64,000 nt of DNA from Hydrogenophaga sp. (GTDB lineage: Bacteria; Pseudomonadota; Gammaproteobacteria; Burkholderiales; Burkholderiaceae_C): positions 1 through 64,000 of the forward strand of contig JACVCO010000013.1 of the NCBI GenBank assembly GCA_016741995.1. Reading direction: 5' to 3'. The notes under the pieces are model-generated. The model worked only from the letters and a program-made list of their open reading frames with translations. It made no database searches and was not told the DNA's origin. The translations under genes were made by a program, and so were the position numbers. Each line of letters starts with the position of its first letter. Position 1 is the first letter of the stretch. This document shows, one piece after another, positions 36,023 through 52,507 of this stretch.

Positions 36023-36773
36023 CAGTGGCGGACCTTGTAGCCGGTGCGCAGCAGGTGCAGCGCGATGGCGCTCACCCCCGCCAGCGCGCCGCTCACCAGG
36101 GCCAGGCTCAGCCAGGGCGAGACATCGCTGCGGCCGAAGAAGCCGTAGCGGAAGCCGTCGATCATGTAGAAGAAGGGGTTGAGGTGGCTGACCTGCTGCC
36201 AGAACGCGGGCAGCGAGTGGATGGAATAGAACACGCCCGAGAGAAAGGTCATGGGCATGATGATGAAGTTCTGGAACGCGGCCATCTGGTCGAACTTCTC
36301 GGCCCACAGGCCGGCGATCAAGCCCAGCGCCCCGAGCAACGCAGCCCCCAGGATGGCAAACACCAGAATCCACAGCGGCGCCACCAGTGCGGGCTGCGCG
36401 AACCACCAGGCCACCGCCATCACACCCGCGCCCACCGCAAGGCCGCGCACCACCGACGAGCCCACGTAGGCGAAGAACCAGGCGCGGTGCGACAGCGGCG
36501 TGAGCAGCAGGAACACGAGGTTGCCCATGATCTTGCTCTGGATGATCGATGAGCTGCTGTTCGCGAACGCGTTCTGCAGCACGCTCATCATCACCAGGCC
36601 CGGCAGCAGGAAGGCGGTGTAGTTCACCGAGTCGTAGACCTGCACACGGTCTTCGAGCACGTGGGCAAAGATCAGCAGGTACAGCAACGCGGTGAGCACC
36701 GGGGCCGCCACAGTCTGGAAGGACACCTTCCAGAAGCGCAGCAGCTCTTTGTAGAACAGGGTCTGCCAGCCAC

Positions 36774-36777
<4 letters not shown>
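36022..36777 (-). CDS. yadH: ABC-2 type transporter permease (YadH-like)
   Basis: The membrane subunit of an exporter, 251 residues with six hydrophobic segments and the ABC-2 signature around IIMPMTFLSGVFYSIHSLP. It pairs with the ATPase gene just upstream (ATGA overlap). The substrate is not known; related pairs are called YadGH or NodIJ-like. Its place between mla and murA suggests an envelope role, by context only. Confidence 0.9.
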
Positions 36778-37721
<944 letters not shown>

Positions 37722-37790
37722 GCGGCGGTACCGCTGGCCACAGGCCCGCGGGACATCCGGGGCATTGGCGAACCGGGAATTTTACGGGCC

Positions 37791-37818
37791 GGCCCCGGAC
37801 CCCGCTGGCGCCGGGGCC
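37791..37818. other. GC hairpin directly after mlaB
   Basis: GGCCCCGG (37791-37798) and CCGGGGCC (37811-37818) are perfectly complementary with a 12-nt loop and start at the base after the mlaB stop. There is no U-tract on the minus strand (GGCCCGTAAAATT follows). It may protect the 3' end or slow polymerase rather than terminate. Confidence 0.35.
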
Positions 37819-38091
37819 TCAGGCCCCCAGCAGCTCCTGCACGCCATAGACCTTCACAAGGTCCTGCAGGCGCGGCGGCCAGTCGCGCACCTGCAAGGAA
37901 CGCCCCTGTTGCTGAAGCTCGCGCCGCAACTCCAGCAACACCGCCACGGCGGATGAATCGAAATCGCGCAGGGCGCCCGCATCCACCGTCACGGCCCCGG
38001 CACCCTGCCCGGCCACCGCGCCACGCAAGGCGGCCAGGGTGGCAGCGGCCTCGTCGAGCGTGAGGCGCACGGGCAAGCGGGCGTCGTCCAT
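37819..38091 (-). CDS. mlaB: STAS domain protein MlaB
   Basis: A 90-residue STAS-domain subunit of the MlaFEDB inner-membrane complex; it binds the ATPase MlaF and stabilises the transporter. The conserved DFDSSAVAVLLELRR segment matches the STAS core, with the central serine. It shares one base with the mlaC stop region (starts at 38091) and ends at the hairpin. Confidence 0.88.
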   Translation of the reverse strand: MDDARLPVRLTLDEAAATLAALRGAVAGQGAGAVTVDAGALRDFDSSAVAVLLELRRELQQQGRSLQVRDWPPRLQDLVKVYGVQELLGA

Positions 38092-38720
38092 CAGTTGGCC
38101 TTGGCGGTGCCGCCCTTGTTGCGCTGGGCCAGCGACGCGATCAGGCCGTCGACGCCTTTGGCGTTGATCTCCTGCGCAAACTGGGTGCGGTAGGTTTCAA
38201 CCAGCCAGACGCCGAGCACATTCAGGTCGTAGATCTTCCAGCCATCGCCCGCCTTTTCAAGGCGGTAGTCGAGCTGGATCGGATCGCCCCGGCCCTTGAC
38301 CTCGGAACGCACCACCACCTCGGTGTCCTCCGGGCGCATGCGGGTGGGCTTGAAGCTCAGAGCCTGGTCCTTGACCTCGCCGAGCGCGCCCGAATAGGTG
38401 CGCACGAGGAGCGCCTTGAATTCGGTTTCGAGCCGCTTCTGCTGCTCGGGAGTGGCCTGGCGCCAGTGGCGGCCGACGGCCGAGGCGGTCATGCGCGTGA
38501 AGTTGACGTTCGGCATGATCTTGCCGTCCACCAGCGCCATGATCTTGTTCACGTCGCCGGCCTGGATGGCGGGGTCGGATTTGATGGCGTCCATCACCTC
38601 GGTGGCGATGCGCTTGACCATGGCGTCGGGCGCCTCGGCGGCGGCGGCGGGCAGGCTCCAGGCCGCCATGGCGAGAGCCAGGCCGGTGATCCAGGTGCGT
38701 CGTTGCAGGGCGTTGTTCAT
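38091..38720 (-). CDS. mlaC: Periplasmic phospholipid-binding protein MlaC
   Basis: Shuttles phospholipid between the outer-membrane MlaA complex and the inner-membrane MlaFEDB complex. The 209-residue protein has a signal peptide (about residues 1-27, ending AAA), then the Ttg2D/MlaC fold with FTRMTASAVGRHWRQATPEQ and the C-terminal YDLNVLGVWLVETYRTQF motif. The 126-bp gap to mlaA holds a GCGAT-TCGT-ATCGC hairpin without a U-tract. Confidence 0.95.
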   Translation of the reverse strand: MNNALQRRTWITGLALAMAAWSLPAAAAEAPDAMVKRIATEVMDAIKSDPAIQAGDVNKIMALVDGKIMPNVNFTRMTASAVGRHWRQATPEQQKRLETEFKALLVRTYSGALGEVKDQALSFKPTRMRPEDTEVVVRSEVKGRGDPIQLDYRLEKAGDGWKIYDLNVLGVWLVETYRTQFAQEINAKGVDGLIASLAQRNKGGTAKAN

Positions 38721-38846
38721 CGTTGCGTTCTCCGTTGCGGCCTCGTGGGCCTGAGGACCGATCCTAGGGCTCGGAGACGGTCGGTCTGTGTCGGGTTCCG
38801 TGCCAAAGGTTGCGATTCGTATCGCGGGTGGGCGCTCACTCGCGCG

Positions 38847-39581
38847 TCAGTTCCCGTCACCCATGCCGATGCCCTTGTCGATCATGTCGTCGATCTGGCT
38901 CTGGCGCCGGTTGAGGTAGAAGTCGCGCGTGAAGCTGTACTTGTCGAGCGCCGCCCCTTCGAGCAGCGAGCCGGCGCGCAGCAGTTGGGCGCGTGTGTCG
39001 ACCACGCGCAGGGTGTAGAGGCTGTTGCGCGTGGGCACATGGTCCACATGGCGCACCAGGTCGCCCTCGGCGTCGACCATCAGGCCCACGCTGTCGCGGG
39101 CGGACGAGGGGCCCAGCAGCGGCAACACGACATACGGGCCCGAAGGCACGCCCCAGCGGCCCATGGTCTGGCCGAAGTCGATCCGGGTGCGCGGAATGCC
39201 GGCTTCGGTGGCGATGTCGAGCAGACCGCCGAAGCCGAGCACGGTGTTGACGCTGAAGCGCATCAGGTTCTCGGCGGTTTCGCGCGGGCGCAGTTGCAGG
39301 CCGGCATTGACCGAGGACCACAGATCGCCCAGGTTGCCGAAGAAGTTGCTCACACCGGTTCGCACCGGGCTTGGCGTGACCTTCACGTAGGCGTTGGCCA
39401 CGGGCTTGAGCACCGCCTCGTCGGTCGCGTCGTTGAAGCGCTGGACGCCACGGTTCCACGGTTCGAAGGGATCGCGCGGATCGGCATCGGGCCCGGAGGC
39501 ACAGCCGGCCAGCACCACCATGGCGGAGCCCGCGAGGGCCAGCCGCACGGGGGCAAAACGGGGGGACGGGTTCGTTGTCAT
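38847..39581 (-). CDS. mlaA: Outer-membrane lipoprotein MlaA (VacJ)
   Basis: An outer-membrane lipoprotein that removes misplaced phospholipid from the outer leaflet. The 244-residue protein has a lipobox VLAGC at about 24-28, followed by the family signature DPFEPWNRGVQRFND and PSGPYVVLPLLGPSSARD. The ATG at 39581 has AGGGAG 9 nt upstream. In E. coli mlaA is unlinked; here it lies inside the operon between mlaD and mlaC. Confidence 0.95.
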   Translation of the reverse strand: MTTNPSPRFAPVRLALAGSAMVVLAGCASGPDADPRDPFEPWNRGVQRFNDATDEAVLKPVANAYVKVTPSPVRTGVSNFFGNLGDLWSSVNAGLQLRPRETAENLMRFSVNTVLGFGGLLDIATEAGIPRTRIDFGQTMGRWGVPSGPYVVLPLLGPSSARDSVGLMVDAEGDLVRHVDHVPTRNSLYTLRVVDTRAQLLRAGSLLEGAALDKYSFTRDFYLNRRQSQIDDMIDKGIGMGDGN

Positions 39582-39603
39582 GGTGATGCTCCCTGATGGC
39601 CGG

Positions 39604-40101
39604 TCACTGCGACGGGGGTGACGCGCCACCGGCCGGCTTGTCGGCCCCTTCGGCAGCGCGGTTGAACAAGAACTGACCAATGAGGTTCTCCAGCACCAGC
39701 GCCGATTGCGTCTGGGTGACCACAGCGCCATCGGCGAGGTTGTCGGGATCGCCACCGGGCTCGATGCCGATGTACTGATCGCCCAGCAGGCCGCTGGTGA
39801 GGATCTTCATGGAGCTGTCTTTCGGGAAGCCGTAGCGCTTCTCGAGCGAGAGCCCGATGCTGGCCTGGAAGGTCTTGTCGTCGAAGCGGATGCTTTCGAC
39901 CCGCCCCACCACCACGCCCGCACTGCGCACCGCGGCGCCGGGCTTGAGGCCACCGGCGTTGTCGAAGCGCGCGGTGATGCGGTAGGTGGGCTCGAAGCTC
40001 AGGCTCAACAGGTTGGCCGACTGCAAGGCAAGGAACAGGATGGCCGCGCCGCCGATGAGCACGAACAGACCAACCCAGAAGTCGTTTTTGGAGGATGTCA
40101 T
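39604..40101 (-). CDS. mlaD: MCE-domain substrate-binding protein MlaD
   Basis: The periplasmic hexameric ring of the Mla ABC complex. The 165-residue protein has an N-terminal membrane helix (about 10-30) and one MCE domain (YRITARFDNAGGLKPGAAVRSAGV... through GDQYIGIEPGG), with a short C-terminal helix. 19 bp after mlaE. Confidence 0.96.
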   Translation of the reverse strand: MTSSKNDFWVGLFVLIGGAAILFLALQSANLLSLSFEPTYRITARFDNAGGLKPGAAVRSAGVVVGRVESIRFDDKTFQASIGLSLEKRYGFPKDSSMKILTSGLLGDQYIGIEPGGDPDNLADGAVVTQTQSALVLENLIGQFLFNRAAEGADKPAGGASPPSQ

Positions 40102-40120
40102 GGTGGTTCTCCGGTGAACC

Positions 40121-40903
40121 TTAGATGCTGAACATCATGGTGGTGAGCACGAAATCGAGGCCCAGCACGGTGAGCGAAGCCATCACCACGGTACGCGTGG
40201 TGGCGCGCGAAACGCCCTCGGGCGTGGGGTGCGCCAGATACCCCTGCAGCAAGGCGATGAAAGTGACGGCAAAGCCGAAGACGACGCTCTTGATGACGCC
40301 GTTGCCGACGTCGGCCCACACGTCCACACCGCTCTGCATCTGGCTCCAGAAAGCACCACCATCGAGCCCGATCAGGCCGACACCGACCAGCCAGCCACCG
40401 ATGATGCCGACCGCACTGAACACCGCGGCCAGCAGGGGCATGGCGATGATGCCGGCCCAGAAGCGCGGCGCGAGCACGCGGCGCACCGGGTCGACAGCCA
40501 TCATCTCCATGGCGCTGAGCTGCTCACCCGCCTTCATGAGGCCGATCTCGGCCGTGAGCGATGTGCCGGCCCGGCCCGCGAACAGCAGCGCGCTGACCAC
40601 CGGCCCGAGTTCGCGCACCAGCGAGAGCGCGACCAGCACGCCCAGCGCGTCGGTGGCGCCGTAGCGCTGCAGCGTGTAGTAGCCCTGCAGGCCGAGCACG
40701 AAGCCGACGAACAGGCCCGAGACGCCGATGATGGACAGCGAGTGGTTGCCCAGGAAATGGATCTGGTCGCGCACCAGGCCGAAGCGGCGCAACGCCACGC
40801 CCGCCAGCGCCACGAGCCGCAGGAACAGGCGCGCGGCAAAACCGATGGCCGTGAGTTGCCCGCGCACGGCGCGGCCCACGCGGGTGGGGTGCAGGGCCTT
40901 CAT
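40121..40903 (-). CDS. mlaE: Phospholipid ABC transporter permease MlaE
   Basis: The membrane permease of the Mla complex. It is 260 residues long with five to six hydrophobic segments and the conserved [24 protein letters not shown] and [16 protein letters not shown] cytoplasmic coupling region. It overlaps the mlaF stop by 4 nt. Confidence 0.96.
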   Translation of the reverse strand: MKALHPTRVGRAVRGQLTAIGFAARLFLRLVALAGVALRRFGLVRDQIHFLGNHSLSIIGVSGLFVGFVLGLQGYYTLQRYGATDALGVLVALSLVRELGPVVSALLFAGRAGTSLTAEIGLMKAGEQLSAMEMMAVDPVRRVLAPRFWAGIIAMPLLAAVFSAVGIIGGWLVGVGLIGLDGGAFWSQMQSGVDVWADVGNGVIKSVVFGFAVTFIALLQGYLAHPTPEGVSRATTRTVVMASLTVLGLDFVLTTMMFSI

Positions 40904-41718
40904 CGCGCGCCTCCGTTGCCGAAGTCGTCGGCCAGCGTGGGCGCCGGGTGGTGAAAGCGCACCGGACCTTCGGGCCGGGCATTGACGAACTGATCGACCA
41001 GCGGGTCGGTGCTGTGGCGCACCTCGTCGGGTGTGCCCTGGGCCGCGATGCGGCCGTTGGCCAGCACGATCACCTGATCGGCGATGCGGAAGGTTTCGTC
41101 GAGGTCGTGCGAGACCACGATGCTGGTCAGGCCCATGGCGTCGTTGAGTTCGCGGATCAGGCGCGCGGCGGTGCCGAGCGAGATCGGGTCGAGCCCCGCG
41201 AAAGGTTCGTCGTACATCACGAGTTCGGGGTCGAGCGCGATCGCGCGGGCCAGCGCCACACGCCGCGCCATGCCGCCCGACAGCTCGCTGGGCATGAGGT
41301 CGCGCGCACCGCGCAGGCCCACGGCGTTGAGCTTCATGAGCACGATGTCGCGCACCAGCGGCTCGGGCAGTTGCGTGTGCTCACGCAGCGGGAAGGCAAC
41401 GTTGTCGAACACGCTCATGTCGGTGAACAGCGCGCCGAACTGGAACAGCATGCCCATGCGCCGGCGCGCGGCGTAGAGCGCGCGCTGGTCCATGGTCGCA
41501 ACATCGGTGCCGTCGAACAGCGTCTGGCCGCGCTGCCCACGGATCTGGCCACCGATGAGGCGCAGCACGGTGGTCTTGCCGCCGCCGGAGGCGCCCATGA
41601 GCGCCGTGACCTTGCCACGCGGCACAGTCAGCGAGATGTTGTCGAGGATGACGCGCTCACCGTAACCAAAGGTGAGGTCGCGCAGCTCGACCAGCGGAGA
41701 AAGGGGCGCGGTGTTCAT
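40900..41718 (-). CDS. mlaF: Phospholipid ABC transporter ATPase MlaF
   Basis: The ATPase of the Mla complex, 272 residues: Walker [10 protein letters not shown] (about 40), signature [14 protein letters not shown], Walker [15 protein letters not shown]-loop VVSHDLDE. The ATG at 41718 has no recognisable Shine-Dalgarno sequence and follows the gltD terminator by only 13 bp. First gene of the 24-gene minus-strand block. Confidence 0.96.
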   Translation of the reverse strand: MNTAPLSPLVELRDLTFGYGERVILDNISLTVPRGKVTALMGASGGGKTTVLRLIGGQIRGQRGQTLFDGTDVATMDQRALYAARRRMGMLFQFGALFTDMSVFDNVAFPLREHTQLPEPLVRDIVLMKLNAVGLRGARDLMPSELSGGMARRVALARAIALDPELVMYDEPFAGLDPISLGTAARLIRELNDAMGLTSIVVSHDLDETFRIADQVIVLANGRIAAQGTPDEVRHSTDPLVDQFVNARPEGPVRFHHPAPTLADDFGNGGAR

Positions 41719-41731
41719 CGACGCATCAACG

Positions 41732-41753
41732 AAAAGCCGGGTGGAAACCCGGC
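41732..41753 (-). terminator. Intrinsic terminator after gltD, in front of mlaF
   Basis: On the minus strand GCCGGGT, a TTCC loop and ACCCGGC form a perfect 7-bp stem (41736-41753), followed by TTTTCGTT. It lies 68 bp after the gltD stop and 13 bp before the mlaF start. It should end gltBD transcripts and also lies in the path of any mla promoter located upstream of it (a TATCAT box is at 41760-41765). Confidence 0.8.
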
Positions 41754-41820
41754 CAACGCATGATACGGGAATCGGACTTACCGCTCTCTGACCGATCCTT
41801 ACGTTTTGGTAATCGCCTGT

Positions 41821-43287
<1,467 letters not shown>

Positions 43288-43323
43288 GGTGCTGTCCTTC
43301 TTGCGTGTCGTGGGGCTTTGTTC

Positions 43324-48105
<4,782 letters not shown>

Positions 48106-48148
48106 GGCGTGTCCTTCTGATCGTGGGGGCAAAAACTGACGGACCGCG

Positions 48149-48177
48149 AGCATATTGCATCGCACCATGCGCGCCAA
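48149..48177 (-). promoter_or_regulatory. Candidate promoter of gltBD
   Basis: On the minus strand TTGGCG (48172-48177), a 17-bp spacer and TATGCT (48149-48154) lie about 45 bp before the gltB start. The match is 3/6 at -35 and 4/6 at -10, with the optimum spacing, so the site is plausible but not strong. Confidence 0.4.
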
Positions 48178-48180
48178 GCA

Positions 48181-48248
48181 TTTTAAATGGGGTCAGATTC
48201 CATTTAATTTGCAAGAAACATCGAGTTCACTTGAATTGGGGACAGATC
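48181..48248. repeat. RAYT-associated repeats: hairpin plus a second related unit
   Basis: An AT-rich island beside the transposase gene. Unit 1 (48181-48207) contains TTAAATGG (48183-48190) and CCATTTAA (48200-48207), a perfect 8-bp stem around GGTCAGATT. Unit 2 (48230-48247) reads CTTGAATTGGGGACAGAT and matches unit 1 at 13 of 18 positions over the shared GGGGnCAGAT core. Such GGGG(T/A)CAGA elements often border RAYT genes. A TTGGCGCCAA palindrome lies at 48258-48267. Confidence 0.6.
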
Positions 48249-48274
48249 ATGGATCGCTTGGCGCCAAACGACCA

Positions 48275-48979
48275 TCAGCCCGCACGGTCCCTGGGCGGCA
48301 TGGGGGGGCGCCCGCGGGTGGCGCGGGTGACGCGCCTGGGCGTCTGGCGCCGGAGGTTGTCCAGGAAGCCCTCATCGCCCAGCGCCCAGCCATGCACGGT
48401 CGCGTCCACGATCGCGCGCTGTTGGTCTGCCGCCAGGCCGGCACGCACCAGATCGCCATAGGCCGCTTCGCGCGCAAAGGGCGTGTTGCCCAAGCCCCAG
48501 TACACCGGGTGCGGCGAGAGGTGGCGATCGACCTGCAACCCGATGTGGTGCCGGTGGCTGGACCAGGCATAGTCGCGCGGATCGCCCACGAGCCCGGCGC
48601 GCACGGGGTTGAGTTCGATATAGGCCATGCAGGCCAGCAGGTACCGCTCGGTCTGCACGAGCGTGGACTTGTAGCGCCCTTCCCAGAGCGTCCCGGTGCG
48701 GCCATGACGGATGTTGAAGCGGCGCACGTACGCGCGGCCGATCGCCTGCATCATGCGCGGCACCCCATCGGCGGTGGACGGCGTGAGCAGCAGGTGGAAG
48801 TGGTTGTCCATCAACACCCAGGCGTGCACCGCCACCCCGTTGGCGCGGCCATGTTCGAAGACCAGCGCCATCAGCAACTCGCGATCCGCATCGTCCATGG
48901 CGATGACCTGCCGATTGTTGCCACGCTGGATGACGTGGTGCGGGTAACCGGGAACGGTGAGGCGAGGCAGGCGTGCCAT
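48275..48979 (-). CDS. REP-associated tyrosine transposase (RAYT, Y1_Tnp family)
   Basis: A 234-residue single-strand DNA transposase-like protein related to TnpA of IS200/IS605. The HUH motif is in MDNHFHLLLTP (about residue 58) and the probable catalytic tyrosine is in GRAYVRRFN (about 85). RAYTs are usually single-copy, domesticated genes that act on REP palindromes rather than moving themselves. No second orf, terminal repeats or target-site duplication is seen. It sits between gltB and the MFS gene, downstream of which the repeats at 48181-48248 lie. Confidence 0.92.
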   Translation of the reverse strand: MARLPRLTVPGYPHHVIQRGNNRQVIAMDDADRELLMALVFEHGRANGVAVHAWVLMDNHFHLLLTPSTADGVPRMMQAIGRAYVRRFNIRHGRTGTLWEGRYKSTLVQTERYLLACMAYIELNPVRAGLVGDPRDYAWSSHRHHIGLQVDRHLSPHPVYWGLGNTPFAREAAYGDLVRAGLAADQQRAIVDATVHGWALGDEGFLDNLRRQTPRRVTRATRGRPPMPPRDRAG

Positions 48980-49004
48980 GGCGGCCGGGGCGGGTGTTCG
49001 CGGA

Positions 49005-50189
49005 TTATGGGAGCGCGCGGTCGATGCGTTGTGCCACCCACAAGCCGAGCAGACTCGCCGCGCCGGTGATCACCCAGCTCCATTGCCAGCCGCCAGCCTG
49101 CGTGGCCACCCAGGCCACCAGCGGCGGCCCGGCGAACTGGCCCAGGGCCGACAGCTGCTGCATCCAGCCGACGGTGGTGGAGACGGTGTCTTCACCGGGC
49201 GCGAGGCGCACCGCCAAACCGAACAGCGTGCCCGGGATCAACCCGCCCACGCCAGAGAACGCCAGCACGCCGAGGTATTGGATGAAGAAAGGCCCCTCGA
49301 GCGCGAACGCCAGCACGGCGCCCACCGCCATCGTGAGGTAGGCCAGGCGAAGCACCATCAACGGGCGCGCCCCATGGGCGATCCAGCGCCCGGCTCCGAT
49401 GTTGCCGGCCATGTTGACGGCCGCGGCCATCGCACTGAGCAGGCCGGCCTGCAACCCACCCATTCCCCCCTGTGACAGGATGGTGGGCAGGAAGCCCACC
49501 ACCGCGAGCCATTGCCCCGAGTAGAGGAGAAAACCCAGCGCCACGAGCCAGGGCCCGGGAGCCGACAGGGTGCGCCGCAAACGCGGTCCCCACGCCGTGA
49601 CTCGGCCCGGCAAGGGCTCGTCGGCCGGCAGCCCGATACACAAGCCGATGGCGGCCCCCGACGACACCACCGCGAGCCCGAGCCAGACCACGCGCCAGCC
49701 CATGGCCTCGATGATCGGAGCCCCCACCAGCAACGCAAGCGCAGTGCCCAGGGGCATGTACGCCCCCCACCAACCCAGCGAACGGGCAAGCAGGCGGGCG
49801 TCGGCCACATGGCGGCGGATCAAGGCCGGCGCCGGCAACACCGCCAGCAGGAAACCCAGGCCCTCCACCGCGCGCGACGCGAGCAGGGCACCCGGCGTTG
49901 CCGCAAAGCCACCCCAGGCACTGCCCAGCGCCAGGCCCAGCAGGCCCGCCAGCATCACGCGTCGCGGGCCGAAGCGATCGGCCGACAGCCCGACGAACAG
50001 GCCGAGACACATGCCAGCCAACTGCACCAGCGACAGGAGAAAGCCCGCCTGTACCAGGCTCACGCCCAAACCCGCCTGCAAGGCCGGCACCGCGGGCGGC
50101 AGCTTGCCGATGTGCAAAGCGCAGGTAACGCCCACCGCCACCACGATGGCGGCCGCGCGATGGGGCGTGACGGCAAGCGCCCCGCTCAT
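49005..50189 (-). CDS. MFS transporter (CynX/NimT-like)
   Basis: A 394-residue major facilitator with 12 predicted hydrophobic segments and the motif-A-like GLSADRFGPRRVMLAGLLG between segments 2 and 3. It resembles the cyanate/nitrate-type MFS group; the substrate cannot be read from sequence. The ATG at 50189 overlaps the dgt stop (ATGA), so it is the last gene of the pilM-to-MFS unit. Confidence 0.88.
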   Translation of the reverse strand: MSGALAVTPHRAAAIVVAVGVTCALHIGKLPPAVPALQAGLGVSLVQAGFLLSLVQLAGMCLGLFVGLSADRFGPRRVMLAGLLGLALGSAWGGFAATPGALLASRAVEGLGFLLAVLPAPALIRRHVADARLLARSLGWWGAYMPLGTALALLVGAPIIEAMGWRVVWLGLAVVSSGAAIGLCIGLPADEPLPGRVTAWGPRLRRTLSAPGPWLVALGFLLYSGQWLAVVGFLPTILSQGGMGGLQAGLLSAMAAAVNMAGNIGAGRWIAHGARPLMVLRLAYLTMAVGAVLAFALEGPFFIQYLGVLAFSGVGGLIPGTLFGLAVRLAPGEDTVSTTVGWMQQLSALGQFAGPPLVAWVATQAGGWQWSWVITGAASLLGLWVAQRIDRALP

Positions 50190-51349
50190 GGGAAGACCGC
50201 CACACCGAAGAGGCGCTCGTGCTCGCGAAGCGCAAAGCGGTCGGTCATGCCGGCGATGTAGTCGGCCGCGGCGCGCGGCAACACGGGCGCGCAGCGATAC
50301 GCCTCGGGCAGTTGTGCGGGTTCGTCGAGATAGCGCTGGAACAGATCGCGCACCACCTGGCGCGCCCGTGTGGTGGTCTCCATCACCTGCGGGTGCCGGT
50401 ACAGGTTGTGGAACAGGAACGACTTGAGCGCCTGGCTGCTCGCGCGCATGCCATCGGAGAAGCGAACGATGGACGCCGTGGCACGGACGTCCTCGATCGA
50501 CTGCACCCCCGACTCGCCCAGGCGCGCGCGAGTCGCATCGATCACGTCGTACACCTGTTCGCTCAGCATGCGGCGAATGGTTTCGAACAACAGCCGACGC
50601 CCGCGCAACGCAGGATGCGCCACCAGGGCCTCGCGACGAAAACGCTCGAAGAGATCCACCGCTTCGAGCTGCTCGACGGTGATCAACCCCGAACGCACAC
50701 CGTCGTCGATGTCGTGCGCGTTGTAGGCGATTTCGTCCGCGAGATTGCACAGCTGCGCTTCGAGAGAGGGCGACCCGCCGTGCAGAAACCGGTGGGCAAT
50801 GCCCCCGGGCTCCTGCGCTTCGATCCGCTCGGCATTGCGGCGCGAACAGTGCTTGAGAATGCCTTCGCGCGTTTCGAAGCACAGATTCAACCCATCGAAC
50901 GACGGGTAGCGTTCCTCGAGGTCGTCCACCACACGCAAGCTCTGCAGGTTGTGCTCGAAGCCCCAGCCATCGGGTGAACGCGCATCCGCGGGCAGCGCCT
51001 GCATGGCTTCGTGCAAGGCGTCCTGGCCGGCGTGGCCGAACGGCGTGTGGCCCAGGTCGTGCGCCAGGGCAATGGCCTCCACCAGGTCTTCGCTGAGCCG
51101 CAACGAGCGCGCGATGCTGCGCCCGAGCTGTGCCACCTCCAGCGAATGGGTCAAGCGCGTGCGGAACAGGTCGCCTTCGTGATTGAGGAAAACCTGGGTT
51201 TTGTAGACCAGGCGACGAAACGCCGTGGAATGGATGACGCGATCGCGGTCCCGCTGGAAAGCGGTACGCGTCGGCGCTTCGGGCTCGGGGAAGCGGCGCC
51301 CCCGGCTGCGCGCGGGGTCGCAGGCATGGGGCGCCAACAAGGCGCTCAT
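50186..51349 (-). CDS. dgt: dGTP triphosphohydrolase-like HD protein
   Basis: Hydrolyses dNTPs to deoxynucleosides and triphosphate. The 387-residue protein has the HD-domain metal ligands in [10 protein letters not shown] and [14 protein letters not shown], then [15 protein letters not shown]. It belongs to the type 2 (shorter) dgt family, which is distinct from E. coli Dgt (about 505 residues) and often allosterically regulated by dNTPs. It overlaps aroB and the MFS gene by 4 nt each. Confidence 0.94.
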   Translation of the reverse strand: MSALLAPHACDPARSRGRRFPEPEAPTRTAFQRDRDRVIHSTAFRRLVYKTQVFLNHEGDLFRTRLTHSLEVAQLGRSIARSLRLSEDLVEAIALAHDLGHTPFGHAGQDALHEAMQALPADARSPDGWGFEHNLQSLRVVDDLEERYPSFDGLNLCFETREGILKHCSRRNAERIEAQEPGGIAHRFLHGGSPSLEAQLCNLADEIAYNAHDIDDGVRSGLITVEQLEAVDLFERFRREALVAHPALRGRRLLFETIRRMLSEQVYDVIDATRARLGESGVQSIEDVRATASIVRFSDGMRASSQALKSFLFHNLYRHPQVMETTTRARQVVRDLFQRYLDEPAQLPEAYRCAPVLPRAAADYIAGMTDRFALREHERLFGVAVFP

Positions 51350-52497
51350 GCCACGCGGCAGCTGCGCTCGATGACGTCGGCCACGAGGTCGTCGCTCACC
51401 GGCCGGAGCACCGCCTTGCCAGGACCATCGACAAGAACGAAGCGGATCTCGCCATCCTCGGCCTTCTTGTCGACCCGCATCAGCGACAGGTAGCGCTCGA
51501 CGTTGTTCCCCACATCCAGAACCGGCGCCACCACCGGCAGGCCGGCCCGCTCGACAAGCCGACGCACACGCTCGACAAAGGCATCGTCCACCAGACCCAG
51601 CACCTGCGACAGGCGCGCGGCCATCACCATGCCACACCCCACGGCTTCGCCATGCAGCCATGCACCGTATCCCAGACCGGCCTCGATGGCGTGCCCGAAC
51701 GTGTGGCCGAAGTTGAGGATGGCCCTCAACCCGGCCTCGCGCTCGTCGCTTGACACGACCAGCGCCTTGATCTCGCAGCTGCGCTGCACCGCATGCGACA
51801 GCGCAGCCACCTCAAGACCGCGCAGATCATCGATATGGGCCTCGATCCAGTCGAAGAACGCCATGTCGGCGATCGGGCCGTACTTGATCACCTCGGCCAG
51901 GCCAGCGCTGAGTTCACGCGCCGGCAACGAGCGCAGAACGTTCAGGTCGCACAGCACGCGCAGGGGCTGATGAAAAGCCCCCACCATGTTCTTGCCCAGC
52001 GGGTGGTTGATCCCCGTTTTCCCACCGACCGACGAATCGACCTGCGCCAGCAAGGTGGTGGGCACCTGCACGAACGAAACGCCGCGCATGAAGCACGCGG
52101 CCGCGAAGCCCGTCATGTCACCGACAACGCCACCGCCCAGCGCGTACAGCACCGTCTTGCGGTCACACCCTGCATTCAACAGCGCGTCGAAGATGCGTTG
52201 CAGCGTGCCCCACTCCTTGTGGGTCTCGCCATCCGGCAACACCACCGTATGCACATGACGGTGGCGGGATTGCAAGGTCTGTCGCAGGTCATCGAGGTAC
52301 AGCGGGGCAACGGTGTCGTTGGACACGATCAGCGCGTGCCCTCCGCGAGGCAAGCCGTCGTAGGACGCCGCGTCGGCGAAAAGATCAGCCCCGATCATGA
52401 TCGCGTAGCTGCGATCCCCCAGGTCGATCGAAACGGAAACAGGCACGAACGGAGCAATGGCAACGGGCGGCATGGGCTCGAGTGTATGCCGGGCCAT
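51346..52497 (-). CDS. aroB: 3-dehydroquinate synthase
   Basis: Second step of the shikimate pathway: cyclises DAHP to 3-dehydroquinate using NAD and a metal. The 383-residue protein has [16 protein letters not shown] (NAD site), [20 protein letters not shown] and the metal histidines in [12 protein letters not shown] and [11 protein letters not shown]. The ATG at 52497 is chosen; 52473 is an alternative, and neither has a strong ribosome-binding site. 10 bp after aroK. Confidence 0.97.
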   Translation of the reverse strand: MARHTLEPMPPVAIAPFVPVSVSIDLGDRSYAIMIGADLFADAASYDGLPRGGHALIVSNDTVAPLYLDDLRQTLQSRHRHVHTVVLPDGETHKEWGTLQRIFDALLNAGCDRKTVLYALGGGVVGDMTGFAAACFMRGVSFVQVPTTLLAQVDSSVGGKTGINHPLGKNMVGAFHQPLRVLCDLNVLRSLPARELSAGLAEVIKYGPIADMAFFDWIEAHIDDLRGLEVAALSHAVQRSCEIKALVVSSDEREAGLRAILNFGHTFGHAIEAGLGYGAWLHGEAVGCGMVMAARLSQVLGLVDDAFVERVRRLVERAGLPVVAPVLDVGNNVERYLSLMRVDKKAEDGEIRFVLVDGPGKAVLRPVSDDLVADVIERSCRVA

Positions 52498-52507
52498 CCC
52501 GCCGGCC

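Noticed and set aside
48181-48979. Complete insertion sequence around the transposase
   Set aside because: No terminal inverted repeats, target-site duplication or second orf; the motif set is RAYT, not a mobile IS.
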